A stretch of 64,000 nucleotides of DNA, from positions 991,501 to 1,055,500 of the forward strand of contig NZ_KI629785.1 of the NCBI RefSeq assembly GCF_000503775.1, given 5' to 3'. Positions 34,802 through 44,099 of the stretch are shown piece by piece. This DNA comes from Brevibacillus panacihumi W25 (GTDB lineage Bacteria > Bacillota > Bacilli > Brevibacillales > Brevibacillaceae). A program made the translations under genes and the position numbers. Within the stretch, counting starts at the first letter, position 1. The number at the start of each line of letters is the position of its first letter. The notes under the pieces were generated by a model. That model searched no databases. It was not told the origin of the DNA and saw only the letters and a list, made by a program, of their open reading frames with translations.

Positions 34802-36481
34802 GTGGCCAGACTGAGAAGTGATATGATCAAAAAAGGATTTGACCGCGCACCTCACCGCAGTTTGCTGCGTGCAGCAGGTGTGAAAGAAGAGGATTTCGAC
34901 AAACCGTTTATCGCGATCTGCAACTCGTATATCGACATTATTCCAGGTCATGTACACTTGCAGGAATTCGGGAAAATTGTGAAGGAAGCCGTTCGCGCTG
35001 CCGGAATGGTTCCTTTTGAATTTAACACCATCGGCGTGGATGACGGGATTGCCATGGGCCACATCGGTATGCGCTACTCGCTCCCAAGCCGCGAAATCAT
35101 CGCAGACAGCTTGGAGACCGTTGTTTCCGCTCACTGGTTCGATGGCATGATTTGTATTCCGAACTGTGACAAGATTACTCCGGGGATGATCATGGGCGCA
35201 CTCCGCGTGAATATTCCGACAGTATTCGTGACAGGCGGTCCGATGAAGGCCGGAAAAACCAGCGATGGCCGTTCGATCTCGCTCTCGTCGGTCTTTGAAG
35301 GCGTTGGCGCTTATCAAGCCGGCCTGATCGACGACAAGCAATTGGATGAGCTGGAGCAATACGGCTGTCCAACCTGTGGCTCCTGCTCCGGCATGTTCAC
35401 CGCCAACTCGATGAACTGCCTGCTCGAAGCCATCGGTCTGGCGCTGCCAGGCAATGGTACTGTTCTCGCAGTCTCGCCTGAGCGCAAGGAACTGGTAAAA
35501 GCATCTGCTGAAAAACTGAAGCACCTGATCGAGCGCGATATCAAACCGCGCGACATCGTAACGCTGGAAGCGATCGACGATGCTTTTGCCCTCGACATGG
35601 CAATGGGCGGTTCCACCAATACCGTGCTGCACACCCTGGCAATCGCACAGGAAGCCGGCATCGAGTACTCGATCGAGCGCATCAATGAAGTAGCCAAACG
35701 CATTCCGAACATCTGCAAGCTGGCTCCTTCCTCCGACTACCACATCGAGGATTGCCACGAGGCAGGCGGCGTCTCCGCCATTCTCAAGGAAATCTCGAAA
35801 AAGCCTGGAGCGATCCACCCGAACCGCATTACCGTTACTGGCAAAACACTGGGCGAAAACGTCGCAGATGCCGAGATCAAAAACGATCAGGTCATCCGTC
35901 GACTGGACAACCCGTACAGCGAATCCGGCGGCCTTGCCGTCCTCTTCGGAAATCTGGCAGAACAGGGCTCGATCATCAAAACTGGCGGTGTGGATCCTTC
36001 GATCAAACGCCATGAAGGTCCTGCCATCTGCTTTGACTCCCAAGAAGATGCCCTCGCAGGGATCGCGGCTGGCAAGATCAAGCCTGGCCACGTCGTGGTA
36101 ATCCGCTACGAAGGTCCAAAAGGCGGCCCTGGCATGCCTGAGATGCTTGCACCGACTTCCCAGATCGTCGGTATGGGCCTCGGCAAAGAAGTGGCTCTCG
36201 TAACAGACGGACGCTTCTCTGGAGCTTCTCGCGGAATCAGTATCGGCCACGTGTCTCCTGAAGCTGCAGAAGGTGGACCGATTGCCTTCGTCGAGGATGG
36301 CGACATCATCTCCATCGATCTGGAAGCGCGGACGATTGAACTGCATGTCGATGAAGCCGAACTGGCACGTCGTAAAGAAGCCAATTGGAAAGGGTTCGAG
36401 CCGAAAGTAAAAACCGGCTACTTGGCCCGCTACTCCAAAATGGTGACCAACGCCAGCATGGGCGGCATTCTGAAAATCTAA
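34802..36481 (+). CDS. ilvD: Dihydroxy-acid dehydratase
   Basis: Fe-S enzyme of valine, isoleucine and pantothenate synthesis, dehydrating 2,3-dihydroxy acids to 2-oxo acids; cytoplasmic. Full length at 559 residues. The cluster cysteines are seen in [16 protein letters not shown] and [18 protein letters not shown]; the C-terminal [22 protein letters not shown] signature is intact (only part quoted). The start is GTG with GGAG about 9 nt upstream. It stands alone rather than in an ilv-leu operon, with its own promoter, a candidate CodY site and a strong terminator. Confidence 0.97.
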   Translation: MARLRSDMIKKGFDRAPHRSLLRAAGVKEEDFDKPFIAICNSYIDIIPGHVHLQEFGKIVKEAVRAAGMVPFEFNTIGVDDGIAMGHIGMRYSLPSREIIADSLETVVSAHWFDGMICIPNCDKITPGMIMGALRVNIPTVFVTGGPMKAGKTSDGRSISLSSVFEGVGAYQAGLIDDKQLDELEQYGCPTCGSCSGMFTANSMNCLLEAIGLALPGNGTVLAVSPERKELVKASAEKLKHLIERDIKPRDIVTLEAIDDAFALDMAMGGSTNTVLHTLAIAQEAGIEYSIERINEVAKRIPNICKLAPSSDYHIEDCHEAGGVSAILKEISKKPGAIHPNRITVTGKTLGENVADAEIKNDQVIRRLDNPYSESGGLAVLFGNLAEQGSIIKTGGVDPSIKRHEGPAICFDSQEDALAGIAAGKIKPGHVVVIRYEGPKGGPGMPEMLAPTSQIVGMGLGKEVALVTDGRFSGASRGISIGHVSPEAAEGGPIAFVEDGDIISIDLEARTIELHVDEAELARRKEANWKGFEPKVKTGYLARYSKMVTNASMGGILKI

Positions 36482-36495
36482 TCCAGGACAAAAGA

Positions 36496-36533
36496 TCAGC
36501 CCCGCATCTGCTCGGATGCGGGGCTGACTCTTT
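36496..36533 (+). terminator. Terminator of ilvD
   Basis: Perfect 13-bp stem TCAGCCCCGCATC / GATGCGGGGCTGA (36496-36508 with 36515-36527 approx.) followed by CTCTTTCTTTTTC. Confidence 0.88.
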
Positions 36534-36606
36534 CTTTTTCTTATTTACAAAATTTGCTGTCCCTTTCGACGAAACCAATCGCCGCGTGATGCGTCTTATA
36601 TGATAA

Positions 36607-37107
36607 CTACATCATCCGCCGGGCGGTGACGAAGCGTTTCTCCCAGGAGGTCCCCCGGAATGTACTATAGGTAACCCCTGGCTTCCCATAGGTATGTAAC
36701 AGTTTGTTATTTCCAGCATAAATGGCAACATGCGTAATTCTCTGCGACGATGTAGTCGTACTCGCCTTGAAGAAAATCAAATCGCCTTTTTTCAGATTGC
36801 TTTTGGAAATACGGGTTCCCACCTTCGATTGTGAACGCGAATCGCGGGGCAGCTTCTTGCCAATAGCTTCTCTGAAAACACGCTGCGTAAACGACGAGCA
36901 ATCAAAAACAGCCGTCGTATTTTTGCTTGCACCAAATTTATAGGGCCTGCCCATATATTTTCTTCCGGTGTTGATGACTTTGTCTGCCTTGCTCTGACTC
37001 CATGCGGCATGCGCAACGCCAATGTCACCTGGTATCGGTGCTACTACGGCCGTCAACCCCATCGTGACGCCCATTAGAATTCCTACAATCGCTTTTCTTA
37101 CCTTCAT
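36607..37107 (-). CDS. Secreted NlpC/P60 peptidoglycan endopeptidase
   Basis: A 166-residue cysteine peptidase expected to cut the peptide stem of peptidoglycan outside the cell. A Sec signal peptide ends at VAHA-A (about residue 34). The catalytic Cys70 (FDCSSFTQ), His126 (ITHVAIYAG) and a third His138 (LLHTYG) are all present. No LysM or SH3 wall-binding domain is found, so it is a minimal form. GGGAGG lies 9 nt before the ATG at 37107; the ATG at 37116 overlaps that site. Confidence 0.93.
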   Translation of the reverse strand: MKVRKAIVGILMGVTMGLTAVVAPIPGDIGVAHAAWSQSKADKVINTGRKYMGRPYKFGASKNTTAVFDCSSFTQRVFREAIGKKLPRDSRSQSKVGTRISKSNLKKGDLIFFKASTTTSSQRITHVAIYAGNNKLLHTYGKPGVTYSTFRGTSWEKRFVTARRMM

Positions 37108-37514
37108 GTTGTTCATCCTCCCTTTTATGAAAAGTTTGGTTGATCTTCCGCTGTTTCTCTACTCTACCATCCCTCTTCTATCTACGAAATTGGCAAAAAG
37201 TTTCCAAGCAGACTAACCACATTCGGACGAAATTTCCACTTGACGCCTCGAAGCCGCAGTTTTATAGGCATTTGTCAAATTTTCAGTCTTCTTCATTTGC
37301 CAACATGTTCCTCCGGAATCCCCCAATTTTTTCCGCACCTTATATAGGCCTTTTCGCATATCCTGTGACTTTTCTCCTGCGTTTCATTGTAAAAAATCCC
37401 TGAACGATGCAAACAGGACTGGTCTTTCCTGGAATCATCCATTTCTACTCTCTACTTGCAACATCAGGGGAGTCATCGTAAAGTAAATAGGAGTTCGTTA
37501 TCAAGGAGGAATCT
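37108..37514. other. Intergenic region between the NlpC/P60 gene and trmB
   Basis: About 400 bp, more AT-rich than its flanks, with divergent genes on both sides. It must hold both promoters, but I could not pick convincing -35/-10 pairs. No gene, riboswitch or repeat was recognised in it. Confidence 0.5.
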
Positions 37515-38159
37515 ATGCGACTGCGTAATATTCCAGGCGCCGAGTCGGCCCTGGCTGAATATCCGACGTTTGTGCAAAATCCTGTTTCCTACAAAGGGAA
37601 ATGGAATGAACGCTTCGGGAACAACAATCCCATCCACGTAGAGATCGGATGCGGGAAGGGACGTTTCATCAACACATTGGCTGCCCAGCATCCCGACATC
37701 GACTTCATTGCCGTTGAACTGAAGGCTGAAGTGGTCTTGCGAGCCGTACAGCGCACGGAATACCGCGAGATTCCCAATCTCGCCTTCGTCCAGTACAATG
37801 CAGCGATGCTGACAGACCTGTTCGCTGATCATGAAATTTCTCGACTCTATCTCAACTTCAGCGATCCTTGGCCAAAGACGAGACATGCCAAGCGTCGTCT
37901 CACCTATTCTAGTTTTCTGCAAACCTATCGCCAGGTATTGAAGCCGGACGGTGAGATTCATCTCAAGACAGACAATGAAAAGCTGTTTGAGTTCTCGCTG
38001 AACCAGATGGCCGCAGAGCGTTTCCAGCTTCGCAACATCACCTTTGATCTGCACCAGTCCAAACTGGCTCAGGACAATGTCATGACGGAATACGAAGAGC
38101 GCTTTTCCTCGAGAGGACAACGAATCTATCGGGTTGAGGCAGCTTGTTCCTTCCATTGA
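37515..38159 (+). CDS. trmB: tRNA (guanine-N7-)-methyltransferase
   Basis: SAM-dependent enzyme that methylates G46 in tRNA variable loops; cytoplasmic. 214 residues, normal for the family. Motifs: IHVEIGCGKGRF (SAM binding), FIAVELK, the TrmB hallmark LYLNFSDPWPKTRHAKRRLTY and IHLKTDNE, and a C-terminal VMTEYEERFSSRG stretch. AAGGAGG precedes the ATG. The broken diguanylate cyclase gene follows at 112 bp. Confidence 0.96.
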   Translation: MRLRNIPGAESALAEYPTFVQNPVSYKGKWNERFGNNNPIHVEIGCGKGRFINTLAAQHPDIDFIAVELKAEVVLRAVQRTEYREIPNLAFVQYNAAMLTDLFADHEISRLYLNFSDPWPKTRHAKRRLTYSSFLQTYRQVLKPDGEIHLKTDNEKLFEFSLNQMAAERFQLRNITFDLHQSKLAQDNVMTEYEERFSSRGQRIYRVEAACSFH

Positions 38160-38271
38160 TACGCAAAAGTCATCTCTTTCTCTTTCTCCAGATCAGCCGC
38201 TGGCAATCCAGCAGTCTGCTCTGGAGAAGGAGTCCTTCCGTTCTCTTCCATACCTGTGTAAAGGATTGAAT

Positions 38272-39765
38272 ATGGATCAAATGAAAGCACATACAGAGAA
38301 TTTCCACTATTCACACTTGTCTTTTCTGCTCAAGCGATTGCATGTCATTTCCATTGCACTCCTAGCACTCTATGCCTTTTACTTCTACGTCGATTTGGTT
38401 CTCTACCAGCATGTTGCCGGCACTCCTTTCCATACGACACTGATCCTTATCCATGCTGCCGGATTTCTGGCTTCCCTGTTCTACATGGGGATCTACCCAC
38501 TCGTCAAGAAGAATCAGCGTTTTCTCCAATCGGTGGGGCCTGATCTGCTCCTCGACTTCTACGTTTTCCTCTACATCGGCTCCAGTGCGCTCGCTTCCCT
38601 AAATAGCTACAGATTGAGTGGTCACATCGATATGTACCTGGTTGTTCTCGTGGCTTCCGCTGTCCTGCTGCCGATTCGTCCCAAGCATTTTTTCTGCATT
38701 CTCGCAATCATTCATGTGCTGTTTCTCTCCCTGCTCTCATCCTTCATCGACGATCCGAATCTATTAACTTCCAAACAAATCATCTCTACCATTGCAGCTT
38801 TTATCTCCTTTTTGCTCTTGGTGCTGCTCTACTCGTCCCGGGAGCAAGAATTCCTGCATCAACAAAAACAGGATGAACTGCAAAAAACTTTCGCACCTTA
38901 TTTGAGATGAATCCCTATCCGCTTATCCTGTCCAGGCTTTCCGATGGCAAATTGCAGCTCTGGAACAAAGCGGCTGCAGAATCATGCCCGCCCTCCCAGA
39001 CTTCTGATTCTCTGACTGACCACCAGCTCGTCTTCAGCAGTCCGCAAGAGCGGCTTCAACTCGTCAGTGAACTGCGCATGCGAGGAAGCATCAAAAACTA
39101 CATACTGAAGCAAGATCAGCCGCTTGCAAGATCAGCCGCTTGGGACAACGAAATGGGGAATGGCCCATTATGAGCTGATCATGTATGGAAGCGAGACCTG
39201 CATTCTCTCAGGAGTTACGGATATCACTCCCTTGAAGCGGGTAGAAGAGAATCTGGCAGAGCACGCCAACTACGACGCATTGACAGGAATTCTAAATCGT
39301 CGGGGTGGACTGGAGGCATTGAACAACTGGCTAGCCAATCCCCATTCAGAGGCATCTTCGTGTATCGTCTGCTTTATTGACTTAAACAATCTCAAACAGG
39401 TGAACGATTGCTACGGGCATCAAGCAGGGGATGAGATGATCAAGGAAGTCTGTACGGTGATCAGTGAGCGCTTGCATGCCGAAGATCTCTTTTTCCGTTA
39501 CGGCGGAGATGAATTCATCATTCTTTTCTTTCAAAAGGATTGGCAGCAAGTCACTTCAATCTGGGCATCCATCCAGCAGATGTTCGCGGAGAAGAACAGC
39601 AGCAGCGGCAAGCCTTACACGCTATCTGCCAGTCGAGTGCTCTATCATTGCGAGAAAGACACGGATTTGTCCATCGAAGAAATCATCAAGAGGGCTGATC
39701 TTGAGATGTATAAGGATAAGCAAGGGCAGCGCCTTGCTTCCTCTCCATTTGGAGAAATGGTATAA
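38272..39765 (+). pseudogene. Membrane-bound diguanylate cyclase with two frameshifts
   Basis: Reading across three frames gives one protein: about six N-terminal transmembrane helices (to about residue 190), a PAS-like region (LFEMNPYPLIL onward) and a GGDEF domain with intact NYDALTGILNRRG, FIDLNNLK and RYGGDEFIILF. Lesion 1: the A tract at 38882-38887 has six A; seven would join the membrane part to FRTLFEMNPYP. Lesion 2: CAAGATCAGCCGCTTG occurs twice in tandem (39111-39142); removing one 16-bp copy joins the PAS-like part to TTKWGMAHYEL. RBS AAAGGA precedes the ATG at 38272. As it stands no full protein can be made without slippage; the GGDEF part alone might be translated from internal starts. 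Confidence 0.9.
39111..39142 (+). repeat. 16-bp perfect tandem duplication
   Basis: CAAGATCAGCCGCTTG at 39111-39126 is repeated exactly at 39127-39142. Sixteen is not a multiple of three, so the second copy shifts the frame of the cyclase gene. Confidence 0.95.
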
Positions 39766-39766
39766 T
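39758..39766 (+). promoter_or_regulatory. Extended -10 promoter for the 39801 gene
   Basis: TGGTATAAT: TATAAT at 39761-39766 preceded by TG. It overlaps the stop codon of the cyclase remnant, so the small membrane protein can be expressed independently. Confidence 0.6.
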
Positions 39767-39800
39767 ATTGGAATGTCTGGAAGACTTGGAGGAACCTACG

Positions 39801-39995
39801 ATGGACCTTGGATTTGCTTTTGCTTCCTTTATTCCGCTTTTGCTGATGCTGGCCTTCTACGCCCTCATCATCTACTTGATCGTGCAAGTCATTCGTTTCA
39901 TGAAACAAAAAACGCTCCATGACCAACAACGAAATGAAAAGCTGGACGCCCTAATCCAGCTCTTGCGTGAAAAAGAAAGAGAACAGCAACCCTAA
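39801..39995 (+). CDS. Small single-pass membrane protein, 64 aa
   Basis: Not recognised as a named family. It starts MDLGFAFASFIPLLLMLAF, has one long hydrophobic segment (about 5-32) and a charged, probably cytoplasmic helical tail (KNEKLDALIQLLREKEREQ type). TTGGAGGAA precedes the ATG at 39801; an ATG in the longer frame at 39768 has none. The stop codon is part of an AACCCTAA sequence at the border of the AT-rich islet. Confidence 0.8.
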   Translation: MDLGFAFASFIPLLLMLAFYALIIYLIVQVIRFMKQKTLHDQQRNEKLDALIQLLREKEREQQP

Positions 39996-40013
39996 CGTAA
40001 GACGTTCTCTTTT
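39976..40013 (+). terminator. Terminator after the small membrane protein gene
   Basis: AAAGAGAAC (39976-39984) pairs with GTTCTCTTT (40004-40012) and a T follows. The right arm is part of the left terminal inverted repeat of the islet. Confidence 0.6.
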
Positions 40014-40021
40014 GAATGAAC

Positions 40022-40072
40022 AAGAGAAAAAGCATGACCATTCACATGTAGAATAGGTCATGCTTTTTCTCT
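40022..40072. terminator. Bidirectional terminator
   Basis: Perfect 18-bp arms, AAGAGAAAAAGCATGACC (40022-40039) and GGTCATGCTTTTTCTCTT (40055-40072). The right arm touches the stop of the lipoprotein gene; the T-rich arm gives a proper tail on either strand. Confidence 0.88.
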
Positions 40073-40744
40073 TTAATCAGTGACTTTTTTAAGTTCAAAA
40101 GATGTTGCCTCTAATAACAAGATAAGCCTATCATTATTAACAATAAAAAAACTTAGAGGTATGCCAAGTTGTGTAGAAGAGTCATTTATTACTATGTATT
40201 TTACTGTATCATTATTATTTATATTTAAAGGATCGGGATCTGTTTGAAATAAACGATAAAAAGAGTCTGAGTTATCGCATATAAAATCAAGCCTATATAA
40301 TGGGTTCTTCAGTTCGTGTTGATAATCATGATAGTTTTTAAGTCCTTTTGATGAAAAGAAGTCTTTTTTGATTATCATTTCATCACCAATTATTTTTTGC
40401 CCTGTTGGATATTCAGAAGCATCATTGTATGAATTTGCAAACCCCAAAAGTTTCTCAACTTTCCAAGTTCCATAGAAAGACTTTTCCGTTTCATCATCCA
40501 AATTTGTCCATACCCCATCACAGTATTCAGCGGTACTCTTTGGAATAATGGACTCATCAGTTTCAGATTCATGCTCACTGGTAGAATTTGTTTGCGAAGT
40601 ATCTGCACCTTTGGGAACCGTTGTATTTTCTACGCTATTATTCGAAGTATTTGAAGTTTTTGTAGTTGATGCTGTTTGAACATTTTCACAAGCCGATGAC
40701 AGCATCAACATGATCGTAATACAAACCAAGAATCCTTTTTTCAT
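40073..40744 (-). CDS. AT-rich lipoprotein of unknown function, 223 aa
   Basis: Lipoprotein signal MKKGFLVCITIMLMLSSAC with lipobox SSAC, then a Ser/Thr/Asn-rich linker (about 22-70) and a globular part of about 150 residues rich in Asn, Asp and Lys. A TVKYIVINDS segment followed by a LILLLEA strand suggests a beta-rich fold; I do not recognise a family. Base composition is much more AT-rich than every neighbouring gene, pointing to transfer. It is the only gene in the inverted-repeat-bounded islet. CAGGGTG precedes the ATG at 40744; an in-frame GTG at 40753 is less likely. Confidence 0.82.
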   Translation of the reverse strand: MKKGFLVCITIMLMLSSACENVQTASTTKTSNTSNNSVENTTVPKGADTSQTNSTSEHESETDESIIPKSTAEYCDGVWTNLDDETEKSFYGTWKVEKLLGFANSYNDASEYPTGQKIIGDEMIIKKDFFSSKGLKNYHDYQHELKNPLYRLDFICDNSDSFYRLFQTDPDPLNINNNDTVKYIVINDSSTQLGIPLSFFIVNNDRLILLLEATSFELKKVTD

Positions 40745-40992
40745 ATTGCACACCCTGTTTTAATTTTTTTTACTAACCTGCCTCGTTAAAAAAAGACTAC
40801 TATTGAATTTTGACAAACGCAAACTTCTAACAGGTTTTCATTTCCTTTGAAATGCTCTCTCTTATTTCACAATTATATCCTTTACGTCAAACACTTTATT
40901 GTTAATCCGATTCGTTGAGCAGGTATAAAAAATAGGGTACGGGAACCATTGCGATTCCGCACCCACTTTGTGTTGCGAATTCAATTCAAAAG

Positions 40993-41027
40993 AGAACGTC
41001 TTAACCCTAATGGCCGTTCTTTTTTTT
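40993..41027. terminator. Terminator at the right border of the islet
   Basis: AGAACG (40993-40998) pairs with CGTTCT (41015-41020), followed by a run of T on the plus strand; on the minus strand the stem is followed by CTTTTG, which would end the ABC transporter operon. Confidence 0.55.
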
Positions 41028-41038
41028 ATGTCTTCCAT

Positions 41039-41905
41039 TCATACATCTCTTCGCTGAAAAATCCGGATCGCGATCAGCAATGCGACAAGTCCGTACCCAA
41101 GGGTGTAGTATAGCATTGCGGCGCTTGGCGGAGAAGAAGTGCCGAAAATCCCTTGGGAAGCAAAAGACAAGGGATTGTCCACCGCCTCAAACAAGGAGAG
41201 CATGCTCAGCCGAAACAAGGAATCGGTCGGAAAGATCAGGCTGGAGACAATGCCGATCTGAACGAGGGACTCTTGGTGTATCAAGGAGCCCAATTGTTCG
41301 ACGAAACCGCCGATAAAGCTGATGCCATAAAGAATGATCAGGAAAATGCCGCCGGTGACGGTCGTCGTCATGCTGCTCATCAGCAGGGATACGCAAACCA
41401 GGATGACCGGCAGGAGAAGAAAGTAGCCCAGCCCTGTCATGACCTGCGTTGCACGCAGCTGCACGGCCATCTCACCGCCTCCGACCCATTGATTGATGGC
41501 GATCAGTCCCAGATAGAGCATCGCTGTATAGAGAATCAGCATGCTGGCCAGTCCGAGGAATTTACCGAGCATATATTGTCTGCGTGGCATCGCGCGCGCA
41601 AGCCACGTATCGATCTGATGACTCTCGATTTCCGAAGCGATGCTCCCCACACTGCTCAGAATCGCCAGTAACGCGGCGATAATCGAGCCAAAATACAAAC
41701 CCATTCCCAGCAATTGCGTCGAGAAAAACCCTTTCATCATCATCGCATCGCCAGAGACCGCGCCCATTGTTTCCCTGATCTCGCGCGCGGCGAACCAGGT
41801 CGCGACGCCGAATAAGAGCAGGAACGCCAGTGACATCAAGACGGTGATGGTAAAAATCCGTTTGGAGATCATCTCCCGGTATGTGATTTTAATGATTGGC
41901 CACAT
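41039..41905 (-). CDS. ABC-2 type transporter permease
   Basis: A 288-residue membrane protein with about six transmembrane helices; the first (about 17-38) is followed by an outer region and a run of helices typical of ABC-2 exporter permeases. It would form the channel for the ATPase encoded just upstream (17-bp overlap). GAAGGAGAGG precedes the ATG at 41905; the longer frame to 41995 has no ribosome site. The substrate is unknown; the neighbouring sigma/anti-sigma pair suggests envelope or antimicrobial-peptide stress (inference). Confidence 0.92.
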   Translation of the reverse strand: MWPIIKITYREMISKRIFTITVLMSLAFLLLFGVATWFAAREIRETMGAVSGDAMMMKGFFSTQLLGMGLYFGSIIAALLAILSSVGSIASEIESHQIDTWLARAMPRRQYMLGKFLGLASMLILYTAMLYLGLIAINQWVGGGEMAVQLRATQVMTGLGYFLLLPVILVCVSLLMSSMTTTVTGGIFLIILYGISFIGGFVEQLGSLIHQESLVQIGIVSSLIFPTDSLFRLSMLSLFEAVDNPLSFASQGIFGTSSPPSAAMLYYTLGYGLVALLIAIRIFQRRDV

Positions 41906-42836
41906 GCGTTTCCCTCTCCTTCTGCTGGACCCAGTACAAGAACACTTCCTCCAACGATTGTTGCTTGCGAACGACCTCGTGAACGGCAGCCCCACTTGCC
42001 ACCAGCTCCTGCAAAAGAACAGGCACCCGTCCCTCCTGATCCAGCGTCACGAGCCAAGTCGCTTGCCCTTCCCGTTCCTTCAGCAAGCGCTGATCCGTTA
42101 CAAACGGCAAATGGGCATGCCAATCCGCTGTCGCCTGCTCGATGGTGATCTCCACCTGGGGCTTTACTGCGCTTAGCTTGCGCCACTCTCCAGAGGTGAC
42201 CAGCTCACTTCGGTGAATGATGCCGACATAATCACAGACGCTTTCCATCTCGCTCAGCAGGTGACTGTTGAGAAAAATCGTTTTTCCCTGATCACGCAGG
42301 CGCGCAATCAGCTCCCGCACTTCTTTTCTGCCGATCGGATCAAGCGCAGATGTCGGTTCATCCAAAAAGATCAGCTCCGGGTCACTCAGCAGGGCGCAGG
42401 CCAAACCAATTCGTTGCTGCATCCCTTTGGAATAGCCGCGAATCCGTTCGTCGACCCGCCCGCCCAGACCGACAACCTCGACAACCTCGCCGATCACCCG
42501 GTCCCGCTGGCTTTTGGACAAGCCGCAGATCTCCCCGTGATGCTTGAGCAATTGCCTGCCGGTAAGCCAGTCCGGATAACGGAACAGCTCAGGCAAATAA
42601 CCGACTTTCCGGCGTGATTCCACGCTTCCGATGGGGTGGCCGAGCATCGTCGCACTTCCCGCAGTCGGGTGCAGCAAGCCCAGCATGGTGCGGACGAAGG
42701 TGCTCTTCCCAGCGCCATTTTGCCCCAAAAAGCCAAATACAGAGCCGCGCGGAACTTGCAGCGTGATCTGCTTGCAGCCGCCTTTGCCGTCGTATTGCTT
42801 GGATAAACCTATCGTTTCGATGACATTGTCAGACAT
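41889..42836 (-). CDS. ABC transporter ATP-binding protein
   Basis: A 315-residue ATPase of the exporter class that pairs with ABC-2 permeases: Walker A GQNGAGKST, signature YSKGMQQRIGLA, Walker B LIFLDEPTSALD, and H-loop NSHLL. The last 90 residues form an extra C-terminal domain common in this class. GGGAGG lies before the ATG at 42836. Cotranscribed with the permease; separated from the anti-sigma gene upstream by a hairpin, so the two units may be only loosely coupled. Confidence 0.95.
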   Translation of the reverse strand: MSDNVIETIGLSKQYDGKGGCKQITLQVPRGSVFGFLGQNGAGKSTFVRTMLGLLHPTAGSATMLGHPIGSVESRRKVGYLPELFRYPDWLTGRQLLKHHGEICGLSKSQRDRVIGEVVEVVGLGGRVDERIRGYSKGMQQRIGLACALLSDPELIFLDEPTSALDPIGRKEVRELIARLRDQGKTIFLNSHLLSEMESVCDYVGIIHRSELVTSGEWRKLSAVKPQVEITIEQATADWHAHLPFVTDQRLLKEREGQATWLVTLDQEGRVPVLLQELVASGAAVHEVVRKQQSLEEVFLYWVQQKERETHVANH

Positions 42837-42858
42837 AGTACCCTCCCAGACTCTCAGA

Positions 42859-42895
42859 CAAAATAAACGGGCAAAAGCAAAGCCCACCTCGCCCG
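42859..42895 (-). terminator. Terminator after the anti-sigma gene
   Basis: Minus strand: CGGGC (42895-42891) pairs with GCCCG (42872-42868), with an alternative inner GGGC stem, followed by TTTATTTTG. Confidence 0.6.
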
Positions 42896-42920
42896 GTAAG
42901 CTCTGCCAATTTGACAGCCA

Positions 42921-44099
42921 TTATTTGACTTTTTTTGCGAAGGACATCAGTTGCTCGGCTTTGTCTTCCGCGCCGTCCAGCATGTGAATGGAGCCATTGT
43001 GCTGCCAGATCAGGTAAGAGCGATGCGGCGATTCGATCAGCAAGCCCTCTTCGCCATTGACGTTTACGTTTTTCACCTGGCTGTCCTTGTCCTCGATGTA
43101 AGGCAGTGGCAAGGTGTGCTGCCAGTCATCCAGATTGACCATCTGTTTTTTGACGTTCTCCGGAATAAACGGCAGGGCCAGCACCGTATCGCGAAGTTCA
43201 GCAAGATCTACCCCTTCAGGAGCTTGCAGCTTCAATCCCCCCACTACATTGTAGGTAAAATCGGCATCTCCCGACTTCAGGTACAGGTTCATGGTTTGCG
43301 GTATTTGCAGCGAGAATGGCTTGCCATTCAGTTGGTCGTCGAAGCGTTTGTCCATGCCGACTTGCTCGAGCAGGCGATTCGCTTTTTCCGTATCGATTTC
43401 AAATTGGACGCGATGCGCAGCATGCACATCCACCCCATTGAAGCTGACGTCGCTCGGGAGCTCAGGAAGCTGGACGCCTGCCTTCTCCGCCTCTTCCTTC
43501 GACTCATACCAGACCGAGCCATCGCCGTTCTGATCCGAATCATCGATGCTGATTTTTCCAATTCCATTTAACTCCAATTCCCCGGCCTTTCCGGAGGACA
43601 GCCACATTTCCGCGTGCTGCAAATCCTCCGCGGTCACTTTGACGAATGCTACCTTGTCTACGCGAAAAATAGACAAGAGATCCTTGGCCGCCACTTGCAC
43701 CTGCGGGATAGACAGCGCTACGGCGACTGCCGCTGCTGTCGATACACCTGTGATCCACTGTTTGGTTCGCTTGTTCATATGACTCCAACTCCTTTTATTC
43801 ATCGGGCTGCTGGCAGGAGCGGCTCCTATTTCCGCATCCTGCTTGCCGATGTTCTGCTGATTGATCTGTTGGGAAAAACGTTGCCATGCTGCCTCCGTAT
43901 CTACCTTCACTTCATGGGGCGAGGAGAAAAACGACTTCTCTACCTTCTCCCTGGTCCAATTCTCCAGTTCGGATAGTTCGGTAAAACGTGCTTGACAGAT
44001 GGCACAGGTTTCCAAATGCTGGGAGATGTTTTGAAACTCCTCATACCCGCATTCTCCGTCCAGGTAGATTTGAAGCAAATCTTCAGCCACGCATTTCAT
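42921..44099 (-). CDS. Zinc-binding transmembrane anti-sigma factor
   Basis: A 392-residue single-pass protein. The N-terminal cytoplasmic part has the ZAS motif His28-x3-Cys32-x2-Cys35 (HLETCAIC), which binds zinc and the ECF sigma factor. A membrane helix lies at about 117-137 (GVSTAAAVAVALSI). The large outer domain ends with YLIWQHNGSIHML and resembles the sensory domains of DUF4367-type anti-sigma proteins (tentative). It overlaps the sigma factor gene by 4 bp, as usual for such pairs. The signal sensed is unknown. Confidence 0.92.
   Translation of the reverse strand: MKCVAEDLLQIYLDGECGYEEFQNISQHLETCAICQARFTELSELENWTREKVEKSFFSSPHEVKVDTEAAWQRFSQQINQQNIGKQDAEIGAAPASSPMNKRSWSHMNKRTKQWITGVSTAAAVAVALSIPQVQVAAKDLLSIFRVDKVAFVKVTAEDLQHAEMWLSSGKAGELELNGIGKISIDDSDQNGDGSVWYESKEEAEKAGVQLPELPSDVSFNGVDVHAAHRVQFEIDTEKANRLLEQVGMDKRFDDQLNGKPFSLQIPQTMNLYLKSGDADFTYNVVGGLKLQAPEGVDLAELRDTVLALPFIPENVKKQMVNLDDWQHTLPLPYIEDKDSQVKNVNVNGEEGLLIESPHRSYLIWQHNGSIHMLDGAEDKAEQLMSFAKKVK

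Larger units (their letters stand above)
39996..41003. mobile_element. AT-rich islet bounded by 20-bp inverted repeats (no transposase)
   Basis: TAAGACGTTCTCTTTTGAAT at 39998-40017 is repeated as its exact reverse complement at 40984-41003. Outside, AACCCTAA occurs as a direct repeat at 39988-39995 and 41003-41010 (the second overlaps the inverted repeat by one base). The enclosed kilobase is clearly AT-richer than its flanks and holds only one lipoprotein gene. Joining the flanks through one AACCCTAA copy rebuilds a hairpin with a T tract. This looks like an inserted non-autonomous element or cargo cassette; an origin by recombination between two similar terminators is the alternative. Confidence 0.55.

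Noticed and set aside
34796-36346. 516-codon open frame on the minus strand opposite ilvD
   Set aside because: It lies wholly inside ilvD, has no ribosome site and no recognisable domain, and has the composition of a mirror frame of a GC-biased gene.
39111-39142. Programmed frameshift in the cyclase gene
   Set aside because: The shift is explained fully by an exact 16-bp tandem duplication; no slippery heptamer or downstream pseudoknot is evident there.
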